A DNA stretch of 64,000 bases from Shimia sp040225985. Its GTDB lineage: Bacteria > Pseudomonadota > Alphaproteobacteria > Rhodobacterales > Rhodobacteraceae. This document shows positions 50,322-59,241 of this stretch, piece after piece. Numbering within the stretch: the stretch's first letter is position 1; every line of letters starts with the position of its first letter. The notes under the pieces were generated by a model, which ran no database searches, was not told where the DNA came from, and worked only from the letters and a program-made list of their open reading frames with translations. Location: assembly GCF_040225985.1 (NCBI RefSeq), contig NZ_JBBPEU010000004.1:62001-126000 (forward strand), in the 5' to 3' direction. A program made the translations under genes and the position numbers.

Positions 50322-52898
50322 ATGGGCATGGGTACACCGACGACCGATCCTGATCGCGTGCTGAAACGTCTGGCCCTCGTGCTGGCCCTGACGCGGCTTG
50401 GTATGGTGGCCGAGTCGCTGGGTCGGAGCTTCTGGCCCCTGTGGTCGCTGGCTTTTTCCGTGCTGGCCGCGGTGATGCTGGGCGTTCACGAAACGCTGGG
50501 GCTCGAGGTGATCTGGACCCTCGCCGTGGTGTTGGGGGCGGGCGCGCTGGCGCTTCTGGTGCGTGGAATCCGGCGATTCCACATGCCGACCGCGCAAGAG
50601 GCGTTTGACCGGCTCGATACAACCCTGCCCGGGCGGCCCTTGCACGCGCTGCGCGACCAATCGGTCGTGGGGGCGACGGATGCGGGTACTCAGGCCCTGT
50701 GGCAAGCCCATCAGGCGCGTATGGCCGAAACCGCAGGCACAGCACGCCCCGTTCAGCCGGATTTGCGGCTGCAACGGCTGGATCCTTTCGGCCTGCGCCA
50801 CATTGCGCTGCTGGCCTTGGCGGTTAGCCTTTTGTTCGGATCTGCCGCGCGTGTGGCCAGCCTTGGAGAATTACAAACCAGCGGGGCAGGCGCGGTCGCT
50901 GGTCCGAGCTGGGAAGGCTGGATCGAACCGCCCGCCTATACCGGAAAACCCGCGCTTTATCTTGCCGACCAGCCGGAAGGACCGTTGATGCTGCCGCAAG
51001 GAAGCCGTGTTCTGGTCCGTCTTTACGGAGAGGTCGGCGCGCTGACCCTGTCGGAAACGGTCTCTGGCCGAACCGAGGATGTGCCAAGTGCCGCCGCGCC
51101 CGAACAGGATTTTTCTGTCACGCAGTCGGGTGCCTTGTCGATTGAGGGACCGAACGGGCGTAGTTGGGATGTGGCGATGATTCCCGACAAGGCCCCGCAG
51201 GTGATCCTGACCGGCGTGCCCGAAGTGTCGGGGCGGGGAGAGATGTCTTTGCCGTTTTCGGCGTCAGATGATTACGAAGTCGTCCAGGGCAGCGCGACCA
51301 TCTCGCTGGACCTTGACGCGTTGCCACGCCGCTATGGCCTGAAACTGGCGCCCGAGATGACCGACCCGCTGACCGTGGCCCTGCCGATGCCGATCACCGG
51401 AGATCGCGACAGTTTCGAAGAGGTTCTCATCGAAGATTTCTCGGACCATGTCTGGGCGCATCTGCCGGTGCGGATTGCGCTGAATGTCGAGGATGCCAAG
51501 GGCCTGTCGGGGCAATCGGCGGTGCTTGAAACCGCGCTGCCGGCCCGTCGGTTTTTCGATCCGCTGGCCGCCGCCGTGATCGAGATGCGGCGCGACCTGT
51601 TGTGGAATCGCGACAATGCAGGGCGGGTGGCCCAGTTGATGCGGGCGGTATCGCACCGCCCGGAAGAAGGTATTTTTGACAGCGAAACCAGTTATCTACG
51701 GTTCCGCATGATCCTGCGGCGGCTGGAAAACATGGCGCCTTACGGGCTGACCGATGTGCAACGGGACGAATTGGCCGAGGCTCTCTGGGATCTGGCGATG
51801 ATGCTGGAAGAGGGCGACCTGGGCGATGCACTGGAGCGGATGGAGCGGGCGCGGGACCGGCTGGCCGAGGCGATGAAAAATGGGGCCAGCGACGAGGAAA
51901 TCGCTCGTCTTATGCAGGAGTTGCGCGAGGCCACCCAAGATTACCTGCGCGAACTGGCGCGGCGCAACATGGAAGACGGTGATCCCTCGGAAGGTCAGCA
52001 GCAGCTGTCCGACAACATGATGCAGATGAACCAGGACGATCTGCAGCGCATGATGGACCGGATTCAGGAGTTAATGGAACAGGGCCGCATGGCGGAGGCG
52101 ATGCAGGCCTTGGAAGAATTCCAACGGATGATGGAAAACATGCGCGTCACGCAGGGCGGCGGCGGAGAGGGCGAACAGTCGCCCGGCCAGCAGGCGATGG
52201 AAGGTCTGGCCGAAACGCTGCGCGATCAGCAGGGTCTGTCGGACGAGGCGTTCCGCGAATTGCAGGAACAGTTTAACCCGGATGCGAATACCGGCCAGTC
52301 GCAGGGAAATCAGGGCTATAGCGGTGGCGACGGGCGCGGTCAGGCCCATGACGGCACCGGTCAGGGCTCGGGGCAAGAGGGTCAGGATGGCCAGAGCGGC
52401 CAGACCCCCGGTGAAGGCACGCTGGCGGACCGGCAACAGGCGCTGCGCCAACAGCTTGAGAACCTGCAGGGCCAGATGCCCGGGCGCGGCACCCCCGAAG
52501 GTGACGCAGCTGCCGAGGCGTTGGGGGATGCCGGCGAGGCGATGGACCGCGCCGAGGACGCCCTGCGCGGGAACGATCTGCCGGGGGCGATTGACGAACA
52601 GGCACAGGCGATGGAAGCCCTTCGCGAAGGGATGCGCAATCTGGGCGAGGCCATGGCCGAGCAACAGCAGGGTCAGGGCCAGCAGGGCAATGAACAGGCG
52701 CGTGGCAATTCTGCCGATCCCCTGGGCCGGTCGCGCGGATCACGCGGACCTGCGGGCACGGAAGAGGGGCTGTTGCAGGGCGAGGATGTCTATCGCGAGG
52801 CGCGCGAACTTCTGGACGAAATACGCCGCCGCGCCGGAGAGGCGGACCGCCCCGAGCTTGAACGCAACTATCTGAAAAGGTTGCTGGACCGGTTCTAG
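50322..52898 (+). CDS. TIGR02302/DUF4175 family membrane protein
   Basis: An 858-residue protein with helices near 20-37, 40-60 and 150-168, a periplasmic beta-rich middle (SWEGWIEPPAYTGKPALYL and the repeated strands after it), and a long helical, Gln/Met/Gly-rich C-terminal half (for example MMQMNQDDLQRMMDRIQELM, then a GQ/GNQ low-complexity linker). This matches the TIGR02302 family of alphaproteobacteria, whose function is unknown. Start ATG 50322 or 50328. It follows lysA and converges on the zinc-ribbon gene. Confidence 0.88.
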   Translation: MGMGTPTTDPDRVLKRLALVLALTRLGMVAESLGRSFWPLWSLAFSVLAAVMLGVHETLGLEVIWTLAVVLGAGALALLVRGIRRFHMPTAQEAFDRLDTTLPGRPLHALRDQSVVGATDAGTQALWQAHQARMAETAGTARPVQPDLRLQRLDPFGLRHIALLALAVSLLFGSAARVASLGELQTSGAGAVAGPSWEGWIEPPAYTGKPALYLADQPEGPLMLPQGSRVLVRLYGEVGALTLSETVSGRTEDVPSAAAPEQDFSVTQSGALSIEGPNGRSWDVAMIPDKAPQVILTGVPEVSGRGEMSLPFSASDDYEVVQGSATISLDLDALPRRYGLKLAPEMTDPLTVALPMPITGDRDSFEEVLIEDFSDHVWAHLPVRIALNVEDAKGLSGQSAVLETALPARRFFDPLAAAVIEMRRDLLWNRDNAGRVAQLMRAVSHRPEEGIFDSETSYLRFRMILRRLENMAPYGLTDVQRDELAEALWDLAMMLEEGDLGDALERMERARDRLAEAMKNGASDEEIARLMQELREATQDYLRELARRNMEDGDPSEGQQQLSDNMMQMNQDDLQRMMDRIQELMEQGRMAEAMQALEEFQRMMENMRVTQGGGGEGEQSPGQQAMEGLAETLRDQQGLSDEAFRELQEQFNPDANTGQSQGNQGYSGGDGRGQAHDGTGQGSGQEGQDGQSGQTPGEGTLADRQQALRQQLENLQGQMPGRGTPEGDAAAEALGDAGEAMDRAEDALRGNDLPGAIDEQAQAMEALREGMRNLGEAMAEQQQGQGQQGNEQARGNSADPLGRSRGSRGPAGTEEGLLQGEDVYREARELLDEIRRRAGEADRPELERNYLKRLLDRF

Positions 52899-52917
52899 AC
52901 CCAGTTGCGGCAGAGGC

Positions 52918-54189
52918 TTAGTTGCCGTCTGGTGAACTGTTGCTTTGCAGGGCCAGCATCATTTCGGTGATCCGCGTATCCAGCCAGACACGGGCGTCGT
53001 TCACGCCGTCCATGTAGGATTCGACATAGGGCGCCGCCTGCGGGACGCTGGCGGTGATCTGCTGGTTATAAAGATAGACAAGGATCCCTGCCACCGCGAG
53101 CAACAGCATCAGGCTGAACCCCAACCGGAAGCCGCTGCGGCGTTTGCGTTCGGCATAGGCGCCGGGTTCTTCGCTATCGCGATAATCATGCCTGTCCGAG
53201 GCGCGCAAGGACGAGTTTATTTCTTCGATATCAGGCAACAGGTCACGCCGTGACGTGTGCAGGTCGACGGTAGGGTCGGGGGCGGGTTCAACGGGATCCG
53301 GGTTTTCTTCGGCCGACAACCCACGAATGCGGCGCATCCGTGCGCGGGCTTCCTGCGCGCGCCGTGCATTGTCATCCATGGGTGGCGCGGTGTCGGGCGC
53401 ATTCAGGCCAAGATCAGGCTGGGTTTCGATCCCCTGTTCGCGCTCCCGTGCACGTACCTGTGCTTCGTGTTCGGCCTCTTGGCGCAGGATTTCCGTGACC
53501 GCCGGATCAAGCGTCTTGCGGCGCGGCTCGGGAATGTCCTCTTCCGGTATATCCAGATCATCGTCGACGAGACCGGGTTCGGGCGCGACATCTACGTCTT
53601 CTTGATCGGCCGCCTCCGTCTCGTCCAAGTCGCGATCTTCGTCTTGGTCGTCCGCCGTTTCCGGAGCCGTGTCTGTAGGCGTATCCTCTTCAGACATGGC
53701 GATGGCCTGACCAATCGCCGCGTCCAGTTCCAGATCGTCGGGGATGTTCTCGTCGTCTTCCTCCTCGAACCGTTCGAGGGTTTCAGGTGCGCCATCCTCG
53801 GGGTCGGGCAGGGCGTCCTGATCGGTCCATGCCGTGTCGATCGTGTCGTCCTCGGGGGCGGCGCGGTCCTCTTCCGCGTCTTCTGAGATGTCGGTGACAG
53901 AGCCCGAGAAACCAATAGAGGGTGGCTGAACCTCCTCTTCGTCATCCGACCCGGGCACTTCCGGCGCGATTTCGGTGTCGGGGTGATCCGCCTCGTCGGG
54001 GTCCTCGGGGCTCCAGCCCTCGTCCGGGAGCGCGCCGCCAAGGTCTTCGGTCAGGGCGGTGTCGACTTCGGGGGGCGGTTGAAACCAGGTGTGGCCGCAA
54101 TTGGAACACTGCACGTCCCGCCCGGCCTGCGGAATGACGTCGTCCGGCACCTCGTATTGCGCGCCGCAATTTGGGCAACTTAGCCGCAT
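52918..54189 (-). CDS. Zinc-ribbon protein with acidic linker and membrane anchor
   Basis: A 423-residue protein. The first 38 residues are an MJ0042-type zinc ribbon (CPNCGAQYEVPDDVIPQAG, then CSNCGHTWF). A very acidic, low-complexity region follows (about 40-230, dominated by Asp, Glu, Pro and Thr), then a basic, Arg-rich part and a single C-terminal helix (SLMLLLAVAGILVYLY). Its layout suggests a cytoplasmic sensor or scaffold tied to the membrane. It is divergent from ftsE across 150 bases, a common pairing in alphaproteobacteria. Confidence 0.83.
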   Translation of the reverse strand: MRLSCPNCGAQYEVPDDVIPQAGRDVQCSNCGHTWFQPPPEVDTALTEDLGGALPDEGWSPEDPDEADHPDTEIAPEVPGSDDEEEVQPPSIGFSGSVTDISEDAEEDRAAPEDDTIDTAWTDQDALPDPEDGAPETLERFEEEDDENIPDDLELDAAIGQAIAMSEEDTPTDTAPETADDQDEDRDLDETEAADQEDVDVAPEPGLVDDDLDIPEEDIPEPRRKTLDPAVTEILRQEAEHEAQVRAREREQGIETQPDLGLNAPDTAPPMDDNARRAQEARARMRRIRGLSAEENPDPVEPAPDPTVDLHTSRRDLLPDIEEINSSLRASDRHDYRDSEEPGAYAERKRRSGFRLGFSLMLLLAVAGILVYLYNQQITASVPQAAPYVESYMDGVNDARVWLDTRITEMMLALQSNSSPDGN

Positions 54190-54339
54190 GTTTTCCCCTC
54201 GGTGTCCCTGACCCTGCTTATTTCAGGTTAGCATATGGTGTAACATTCGACCTTGAAAGTGCAAAGCCTTGCCACAGCGGATTGAATCCCGCCCGATGCT
54301 CGGGCACAACAGGGCAAACCGGCAGAGAGGGCACAGGTT

Positions 54340-55017
54340 TTGATCGAATTGGACAATACGGCCTATAGCTATGGCGGTGGCGAATTGCTGAGCAATATCT
54401 CGTTGAAGCTCGCCCCGGGATCGTTCCATTTCCTGACCGGCCCGTCCGGATCGGGCAAGACCACCTTTCTGAAATTGTGCTATGGCGCGCTTGTGCCAAC
54501 CTCGGGTCATGTGCGGCTGTTCGATCAGGACGTGCGCGAGATGGATCGCGATGATCACGCCATGGCCCGTCGCCGGATCGGGGTGGTGCATCAGGATTGC
54601 CAGTTTCTGGACCATCTGCCGATTGCCGACAACGTGGCGCTGCCCCTGATGGTGTCGGGGCGCGAGACCCTGGAAAACCATTCCAACCTCAAAGAACTGA
54701 TGCATTGGGTGGGGTTGGGCAACCGCGCCAGCGCCCTGCCGCCAGAATTGTCCGGTGGGGAACGCCAGCGAGCGGCCCTCGCGCGGGCGGTCATCATGTC
54801 GCCGGACGTGGTGCTGGCCGATGAACCCACGGGCAATGTCGACTGGGAAATGTCGCAGCGTCTTTTGCAGTTGCTGATCGAGTTGAACAAGATGGGCAAG
54901 ACGATCATGATCGCGACCCATGATCTGAACCTGATCCGGGCGGCCAAGTCCAAGGTGCAGGCGCGCGTGCTGCGGATCGCCAACCGCAAGCTTCAATTGG
55001 CGGGGGCGGACCTATGA
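54340..55017 (+). CDS. ftsE: Cell division ATP-binding protein FtsE
   Basis: ATPase of the FtsEX complex, which controls periplasmic peptidoglycan hydrolases at the septum. The 225-residue protein has Walker A GPSGSGKTT (34-42), the ABC signature LSGGERQRAALARA (about 137-150), Walker B VVLADEP and the switch THD. The start is TTG, giving MIELDNTAY, the family opening; GAGAGG lies nine bases upstream. It overlaps ftsX (ATGA). Confidence 0.93.
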   Translation: MIELDNTAYSYGGGELLSNISLKLAPGSFHFLTGPSGSGKTTFLKLCYGALVPTSGHVRLFDQDVREMDRDDHAMARRRIGVVHQDCQFLDHLPIADNVALPLMVSGRETLENHSNLKELMHWVGLGNRASALPPELSGGERQRAALARAVIMSPDVVLADEPTGNVDWEMSQRLLQLLIELNKMGKTIMIATHDLNLIRAAKSKVQARVLRIANRKLQLAGADL

Positions 55018-55919
55018 GAGTGATCCCGCGTTTCCTGAATGACCTGATCGTGGGCGATGTTCAGGCCGACCGCGTGGTTCCGCCCTCGGGATTTACCGCG
55101 CGGCTGACCACCTTTGCGGCGGGGGCGATGGCGTTTCTCGCGGTGTTTGCGCTGGCGCTGTCGCTGGCCTCGGGGCGTCTGGCGACACGCTGGGGCGATG
55201 AGCTGGCACACAGTTCGACCCTGCGGATTTCTGCGCCCGAAGGTCAGATGGCAGACCAGACTGCCGCGGCGCTGCGGCTCTTGCTGACCACACCGGGTAT
55301 CGAGGCCGCGCGCGCCCTCAGTGACGAAGAACAGCGCGCGTTGCTGGAACCGTGGTTCGGGCCGGACCTGCCGGTCGAGGATCTGCCGGTTCCGCAGTTG
55401 ATCGAAATTCAGGAAACCCAAGAAGGCTATGATGCCGCCGGGTTGCGTCTGCGGCTACAAGCCGAGGTGCCGGGCGCAGTTCTGGATGATCACAACCGCT
55501 GGCGGCGTCCGCTGGAGCAGGCGGCGGGGCGATTGCGGCTGCTGGGCTGGGTGTCGATCCTGCTGATTGCCGCGACCACTGCGACGATTATCACGCTTGC
55601 GGCGAACGCGGCGCTGGCGGCCAATGCGCAGGTGATCGCGGTACTGCGCCTTGTCGGCGCACGCGACAGCTATATCGCGCAGGCCTTCGTGCGCCGTTTT
55701 ACCCTGCGGGCGCTGCTTGGGGCGGCCGTGGGCGTGGTTGTGGGGTTGGGGGCGGTGCTGCTCTTGCCCGCAGCGCAGGCCGAGGGCGGCTTTCTGACGG
55801 GTCTCGGATTTCAGGGGGGCGGCTGGCTGTGGCCGGTGCTGATCCCGCCGCTTGCCGGACTTGTCGCCTATTTCGCCACCGGCCATGCCGCGCGGCGCAC
55901 TTTGTCGGAGCTTGACTGA
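55014..55919 (+). CDS. ftsX: Cell division protein FtsX
   Basis: Membrane partner of FtsE. The 301-residue protein has an N-terminal helix (about 36-56), a periplasmic domain that would contact an envelope amidase activator, and three C-terminal helices including VSILLIAATTATIITLAANA and LGAAVGVVVGLGAVLLLPA. It is divergent in sequence from E. coli FtsX, as usual in this family. ATGA overlap with ftsE; its stop overlaps the plsC start. Confidence 0.9.
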   Translation: MRVIPRFLNDLIVGDVQADRVVPPSGFTARLTTFAAGAMAFLAVFALALSLASGRLATRWGDELAHSSTLRISAPEGQMADQTAAALRLLLTTPGIEAARALSDEEQRALLEPWFGPDLPVEDLPVPQLIEIQETQEGYDAAGLRLRLQAEVPGAVLDDHNRWRRPLEQAAGRLRLLGWVSILLIAATTATIITLAANAALAANAQVIAVLRLVGARDSYIAQAFVRRFTLRALLGAAVGVVVGLGAVLLLPAAQAEGGFLTGLGFQGGGWLWPVLIPPLAGLVAYFATGHAARRTLSELD

Positions 55920-56659
55920 TGCGAAACGTGATTCAGTGGATCCTGTCGATCATTTACGTCGTGCAGAATGCCGTGATGATGCTGGCGATGGGAATTCTGT
56001 TCTTTCCCTGGGCGTTGGTGTCGCCCAAAGGGGCGATGACCGCCTGCAACACCTATGCAACCTGGGCGATCTGGACCGCGCGCTGGATCGTCGGTATCCG
56101 GTCCGAAGTGCGTGGTACAGTGCCCTCGGGCGCGGTTCTGGTGCCGGCCAAGCACCAGTCTTTCCTGGATATCATGATGATCTTCAAGGCGGTGCCGCAG
56201 CCCCGTTTCATCATGAAATACGAATTGCTGTTTACCCCGATCATCGGTGTCTATGCATGGCGTCTGGGCTGTGTGCCGGTGCGCCGGGGCAAACGCGGTG
56301 CCGCGATCAAGTCGATGCTGGCCGATGTCGAAAGCGGGCGCGTCCCGCCGGGACAGCTGGTTATCTATCCGCAGGGCACCCGGGTGCCGGTGGGCGACTA
56401 CCGCCCCTACAAGGTGGGTCCCTACGTGCTTTACAAGGAAACGGGCCAGAAAGCGGTGCCCGTTGCCACCAATGCCGGCATGTTCTGGCCCAAGGGCACC
56501 ATGTTGCGCACGCCGGGTCTGGCCGTGGTCGAGTTTCTGGATCCAATCGAGCAGGGCGCCGATCAGAAGACCTTTATGGCGGAACTTGAACGCGTGATCG
56601 AGGACCGTTCGAATGCCTTGATGCGCGAAGCGGGGTTTGATCCGGATGCAGTGGGTTGA
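55919..56659 (+). CDS. 1-acyl-sn-glycerol-3-phosphate acyltransferase (PlsC family)
   Basis: Adds the second acyl chain to lysophosphatidic acid in phospholipid synthesis. The 246-residue protein has the HX4D motif as KHQSFLD (His79, Asp84), a substrate motif YPQGTRVPVG near 150, and a membrane-associated N-terminus. It is a translationally coupled third gene after ftsEX (TGATG). It may be one of several paralogues acting on different acyl acceptors; the acceptor here is unconfirmed. Confidence 0.92.
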   Translation: MRNVIQWILSIIYVVQNAVMMLAMGILFFPWALVSPKGAMTACNTYATWAIWTARWIVGIRSEVRGTVPSGAVLVPAKHQSFLDIMMIFKAVPQPRFIMKYELLFTPIIGVYAWRLGCVPVRRGKRGAAIKSMLADVESGRVPPGQLVIYPQGTRVPVGDYRPYKVGPYVLYKETGQKAVPVATNAGMFWPKGTMLRTPGLAVVEFLDPIEQGADQKTFMAELERVIEDRSNALMREAGFDPDAVG

Positions 56660-57251
56660 GGATATTGCCGAGCTCGAGTCGCTTTATGGCGCCCCGGGTT
56701 CGCCTTCATTGCGCAAGGTGGCGCAGAAGCTGACGCCGCTTTATCGCGCGTGGATCATGCGGTCGCGATTCTGCATCGTGTCGACGGTGGGGCCCGAAGG
56801 TACCGATGGCAGCCCGCGCGGGGATGATGGCCCCGTGGTTGTTGAGCTGGACGATCAGACGCTGGCCATGCCGGACTGGCGCGGCAACAACCGGATGGAC
56901 ACGCTGCGCAATATCGTGGCGGACGGTCGGATTTCCCTGCTGTTCATGGTGCCGGGATCAAACACGGTGGTGCGTGTGAATGGATTTGCGCGCGTGACGG
57001 TGGATGATGACATGCGTCAGCGTTTCGAGGTGCTGGGCAAACACCCGCGATCTGTCATCGTGATCCGGATTGGCGAGATTTACACCCAATGCGCCCGCGC
57101 ACCGATGCGGGCAGGGCTTTGGACGTCCGGTGATCAAAGCGCAGGCTTGCCCACGGCGGGTGAGGTTCTGGCCGAGCAGACACAGGGTGAAGAAGGCGGC
57201 CAACCTTATGATGATGCGTGGCTTGCGCGTGCGCGGCAGACGATGTGGTGA
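56646..57251 (+). CDS. MSMEG_1061-type FMN-dependent PPOX flavoprotein
   Basis: A 201-residue pyridoxamine-5'-phosphate-oxidase-fold protein. SPRGDDGPVVVELDD, PDWRGNNRMDTLRNIV, LLFMVPGSNTVVRVNGFA and IGEIYTQCARA match the MSMEG_1061-like FMN-dependent group rather than true pyridoxine oxidases. The reaction is unknown. The ATG 56646 lies inside the plsC end (14-base overlap); a TTG at 56637 is the alternative. A terminator follows. Confidence 0.85.
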   Translation: MQWVEDIAELESLYGAPGSPSLRKVAQKLTPLYRAWIMRSRFCIVSTVGPEGTDGSPRGDDGPVVVELDDQTLAMPDWRGNNRMDTLRNIVADGRISLLFMVPGSNTVVRVNGFARVTVDDDMRQRFEVLGKHPRSVIVIRIGEIYTQCARAPMRAGLWTSGDQSAGLPTAGEVLAEQTQGEEGGQPYDDAWLARARQTMW

Positions 57252-57276
57252 GGAAAATCCTCTGGATGACTTGGCA

Positions 57277-57313
57277 CAAAAAAGGGCGGCTCCGGGGCCG
57301 CCCTCTTGTTTTG
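57277..57313. terminator. Bidirectional Rho-independent terminator
   Basis: AAAAAA, GGGCGGC (57284-57290), loop TCCGGG, GCCGCCC (57297-57303), then TCTTGTTTTG. The A run upstream and T-rich run downstream let it serve both the flavoprotein gene and the opposing lpd operon. Confidence 0.85.
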
Positions 57314-57326
57314 TCATGTCGGGCGA

Positions 57327-58721
57327 TCAGGCGTGGATCGGGCCGTCGCCGCAGGCCAGAGCCGCCTCGCGCACTGCTTCCGAATAGGTCGGGTGGGCGT
57401 GGCAGGTCAGGGCGATATCCTGCGCCGAGGCGCCGAATTCCATCGCAACACAAATCTCGTGGATCATGTCACCCGCCGATGGGCCGATGATCGCGGCACC
57501 CAGCACGCGGTCGGTTTCGGCGTCCACGATGATCTTGGCAAAGCCATCGGCCTGATGCACGGCCTTGGCGCGGGCGTTGCCCATGAACGAGAACTTGCCG
57601 ACCTTGAATTTGCGGCCTTCGGCCTTGAGCGCGGCCTCGGTGGCGCCGACGGTGGCGACTTCGGGGGCGGTGTAGACTACGCCCGGGATCACACCATAGT
57701 TCACGTGGCCATGGTTGCCTGCCAGCACGTCTGCGACCGCCATACCTTCGTCTTCGGCCTTGTGCGCCAGCATCGGGCCTTCGATCACGTCGCCAATGGC
57801 GTAGATGCCGGGCACGTTGGTGGCCCAGTGCGCATCGACCGCAACCTGACCGCGTTCGGTCATTTTCACGCCCAGCTTGTCAAGGCCCAGACCCTCGGCA
57901 TAGGGCTTGCGGCCCGTGGCCACCAGAACGACATCTGCGTCGATGGTTGCGTCGTCGCCGCCTTTCTTGGGTTGATAGGTGACCTTGGCTTTGGTCTTGG
58001 ACGCTTCGACACCCTGAACGGCGGCGCCCATGATGAATTTCAGACCCTGCTTTTCAAGGATTTTCTTGAAGGTCCGCTGCACGTCGGCATCCATGCCGGG
58101 GCAGACCGCATCCATGTATTCCACCACGGTGACCTCGGTGCCAAGACGCGCATAGACCGAGCCCAGTTCGAGGCCGATCACGCCTGCACCGATGACGACC
58201 ATCTTCTTCGGCACCTTCGGCAGTTCCAGCGCACCGGTCGAGTCCACGACGATGCCCTTGCCATTGTCGACTTCGACACCGGGCAGCGACGACGGGACCG
58301 AGCCCGACGCGATCACGATGTTCTTGGTGTCATAGGTGGTGTCGCCCACCTTGACCTTGCCCGCGGCCTCGATCGAGCCATAGCCCTTGAGCCAGTCGAT
58401 CTTGTTCTTCTTGAACAGGAATTCGATGCCGCCGGTGTTCTGGCCGATAACGTCATCCTTGTAGGATTTCATCTGTTTCCAGTCGACCGAAGGCGATTTG
58501 CCCTTGAGGCCCATCGAGGCAAAGTTGTGCTCGGCCTCGTGCAGGAGATGCGAAGCGTGCAACAGTGCCTTGGAGGGGATACAGCCCACGTTCAGACAGG
58601 TGCCACCCAAGGTTTCGCGGCCCTCGACCACGGCGGTTTTGAGGCCCAGCTGGGCGCAGCGGATGGCGGAGACATAGCCGCCGGGGCCTGCACCGATGAT
58701 GATGACGTCATATTGAGACAT
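57327..58721 (-). CDS. lpdA: Dihydrolipoyl dehydrogenase (E3)
   Basis: Reoxidises dihydrolipoyl groups of 2-oxo acid dehydrogenases, making NADH. The 464-residue flavoprotein has FAD motif IIIGAGPGGYVSA, the redox disulfide GGTCLNVGCIPSKALL, the NAD motif VVIGAGVIGLELG, AIGDVIEGPMLAHKAEDEG, and the C-terminal active-site HAHPTYSEA. ATG 58721 is nine bases after GGAGG. It closes the sucA-odhB operon. Confidence 0.95.
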   Translation of the reverse strand: MSQYDVIIIGAGPGGYVSAIRCAQLGLKTAVVEGRETLGGTCLNVGCIPSKALLHASHLLHEAEHNFASMGLKGKSPSVDWKQMKSYKDDVIGQNTGGIEFLFKKNKIDWLKGYGSIEAAGKVKVGDTTYDTKNIVIASGSVPSSLPGVEVDNGKGIVVDSTGALELPKVPKKMVVIGAGVIGLELGSVYARLGTEVTVVEYMDAVCPGMDADVQRTFKKILEKQGLKFIMGAAVQGVEASKTKAKVTYQPKKGGDDATIDADVVLVATGRKPYAEGLGLDKLGVKMTERGQVAVDAHWATNVPGIYAIGDVIEGPMLAHKAEDEGMAVADVLAGNHGHVNYGVIPGVVYTAPEVATVGATEAALKAEGRKFKVGKFSFMGNARAKAVHQADGFAKIIVDAETDRVLGAAIIGPSAGDMIHEICVAMEFGASAQDIALTCHAHPTYSEAVREAALACGDGPIHA

Positions 58722-58790
58722 GGGGTGTTTCCTCCTTCGGCCCCATGGAACGGTCACGGGGCTGTGGTCCTTTGATTTGTGGGTCTGCCG

Positions 58791-59060
58791 TCAGGCAGGG
58801 GTCAGCATTTTGACCGTGACATGGGTGATCCCGTCGCGCTCCATATGCATGGCCAGTTCCTCGGACCCGAAAAAGGCGCGTGCCTTTTCAAGATCGGCCA
58901 CGGCGAACAGGGCGACAGCATGGTTTTCCTTGTCCGGATCGCTCCAGACATTCAGATCGACGATGCCGGATGCCTTGCGGTTCTTGGCGTCTGCTTTAAA
59001 TACGCTCAGCCATACGTCAAAATCCGCAACGTCGGCCTGCCAGAGAATGTGGGTTGCCAT
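58791..59060 (-). CDS. 89-residue dimeric alpha-beta-barrel-like protein inside the 2-oxoglutarate dehydrogenase operon
   Basis: A small protein (ILWQADVADFDVWLSVFKAD, then DLNVWSDPDKENHAVALFAV and DLEKARAFFGS) with the beta-alpha-beta pattern of antibiotic-biosynthesis-monooxygenase-like folds. No catalytic residue is obvious. The ATG follows AGGAAGCTGAAAAA. It sits between odhB and lpd on the same strand. The function is unknown. Confidence 0.7.
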   Translation of the reverse strand: MATHILWQADVADFDVWLSVFKADAKNRKASGIVDLNVWSDPDKENHAVALFAVADLEKARAFFGSEELAMHMERDGITHVTVKMLTPA

Positions 59061-59178
59061 TTTTTCAGCTTCCTAAGTTTCAAGTGAGACGAGACTGCGC
59101 CGTTTTGCAACAAAGCGCCTTGATCCCTCTCAAGTCTGGCAATCGGAACAAGAAAATTCGCGAGGGGTGGTGTGGAGA

Positions 59179-59203
59179 TGCACGGCAGAATACCCGCCGT
59201 GCA
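59179..59203. terminator. Perfect hairpin between odhB and the 89-residue gene
   Basis: TGCACGGC, nine-base loop, GCCGTGCA, eight-base perfect stem with TTTT a few bases beyond on the plus strand. On the minus (transcribed) strand no T tract follows, so it may stabilise or process the polycistronic mRNA between odhB and the downstream genes. Confidence 0.4.
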
Positions 59204-59241
59204 AGGTTTTCGTCGGCTGGGGCAGTGACGCCCCGCCGGAA

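Noticed and set aside
48882..50801. A 639-codon open frame on the minus strand opposite lysA and the TIGR02302 gene
   Set aside because: Shadow of lysA codon usage in GC-rich DNA; product has the His/Gln/Arg-rich look of antisense frames.
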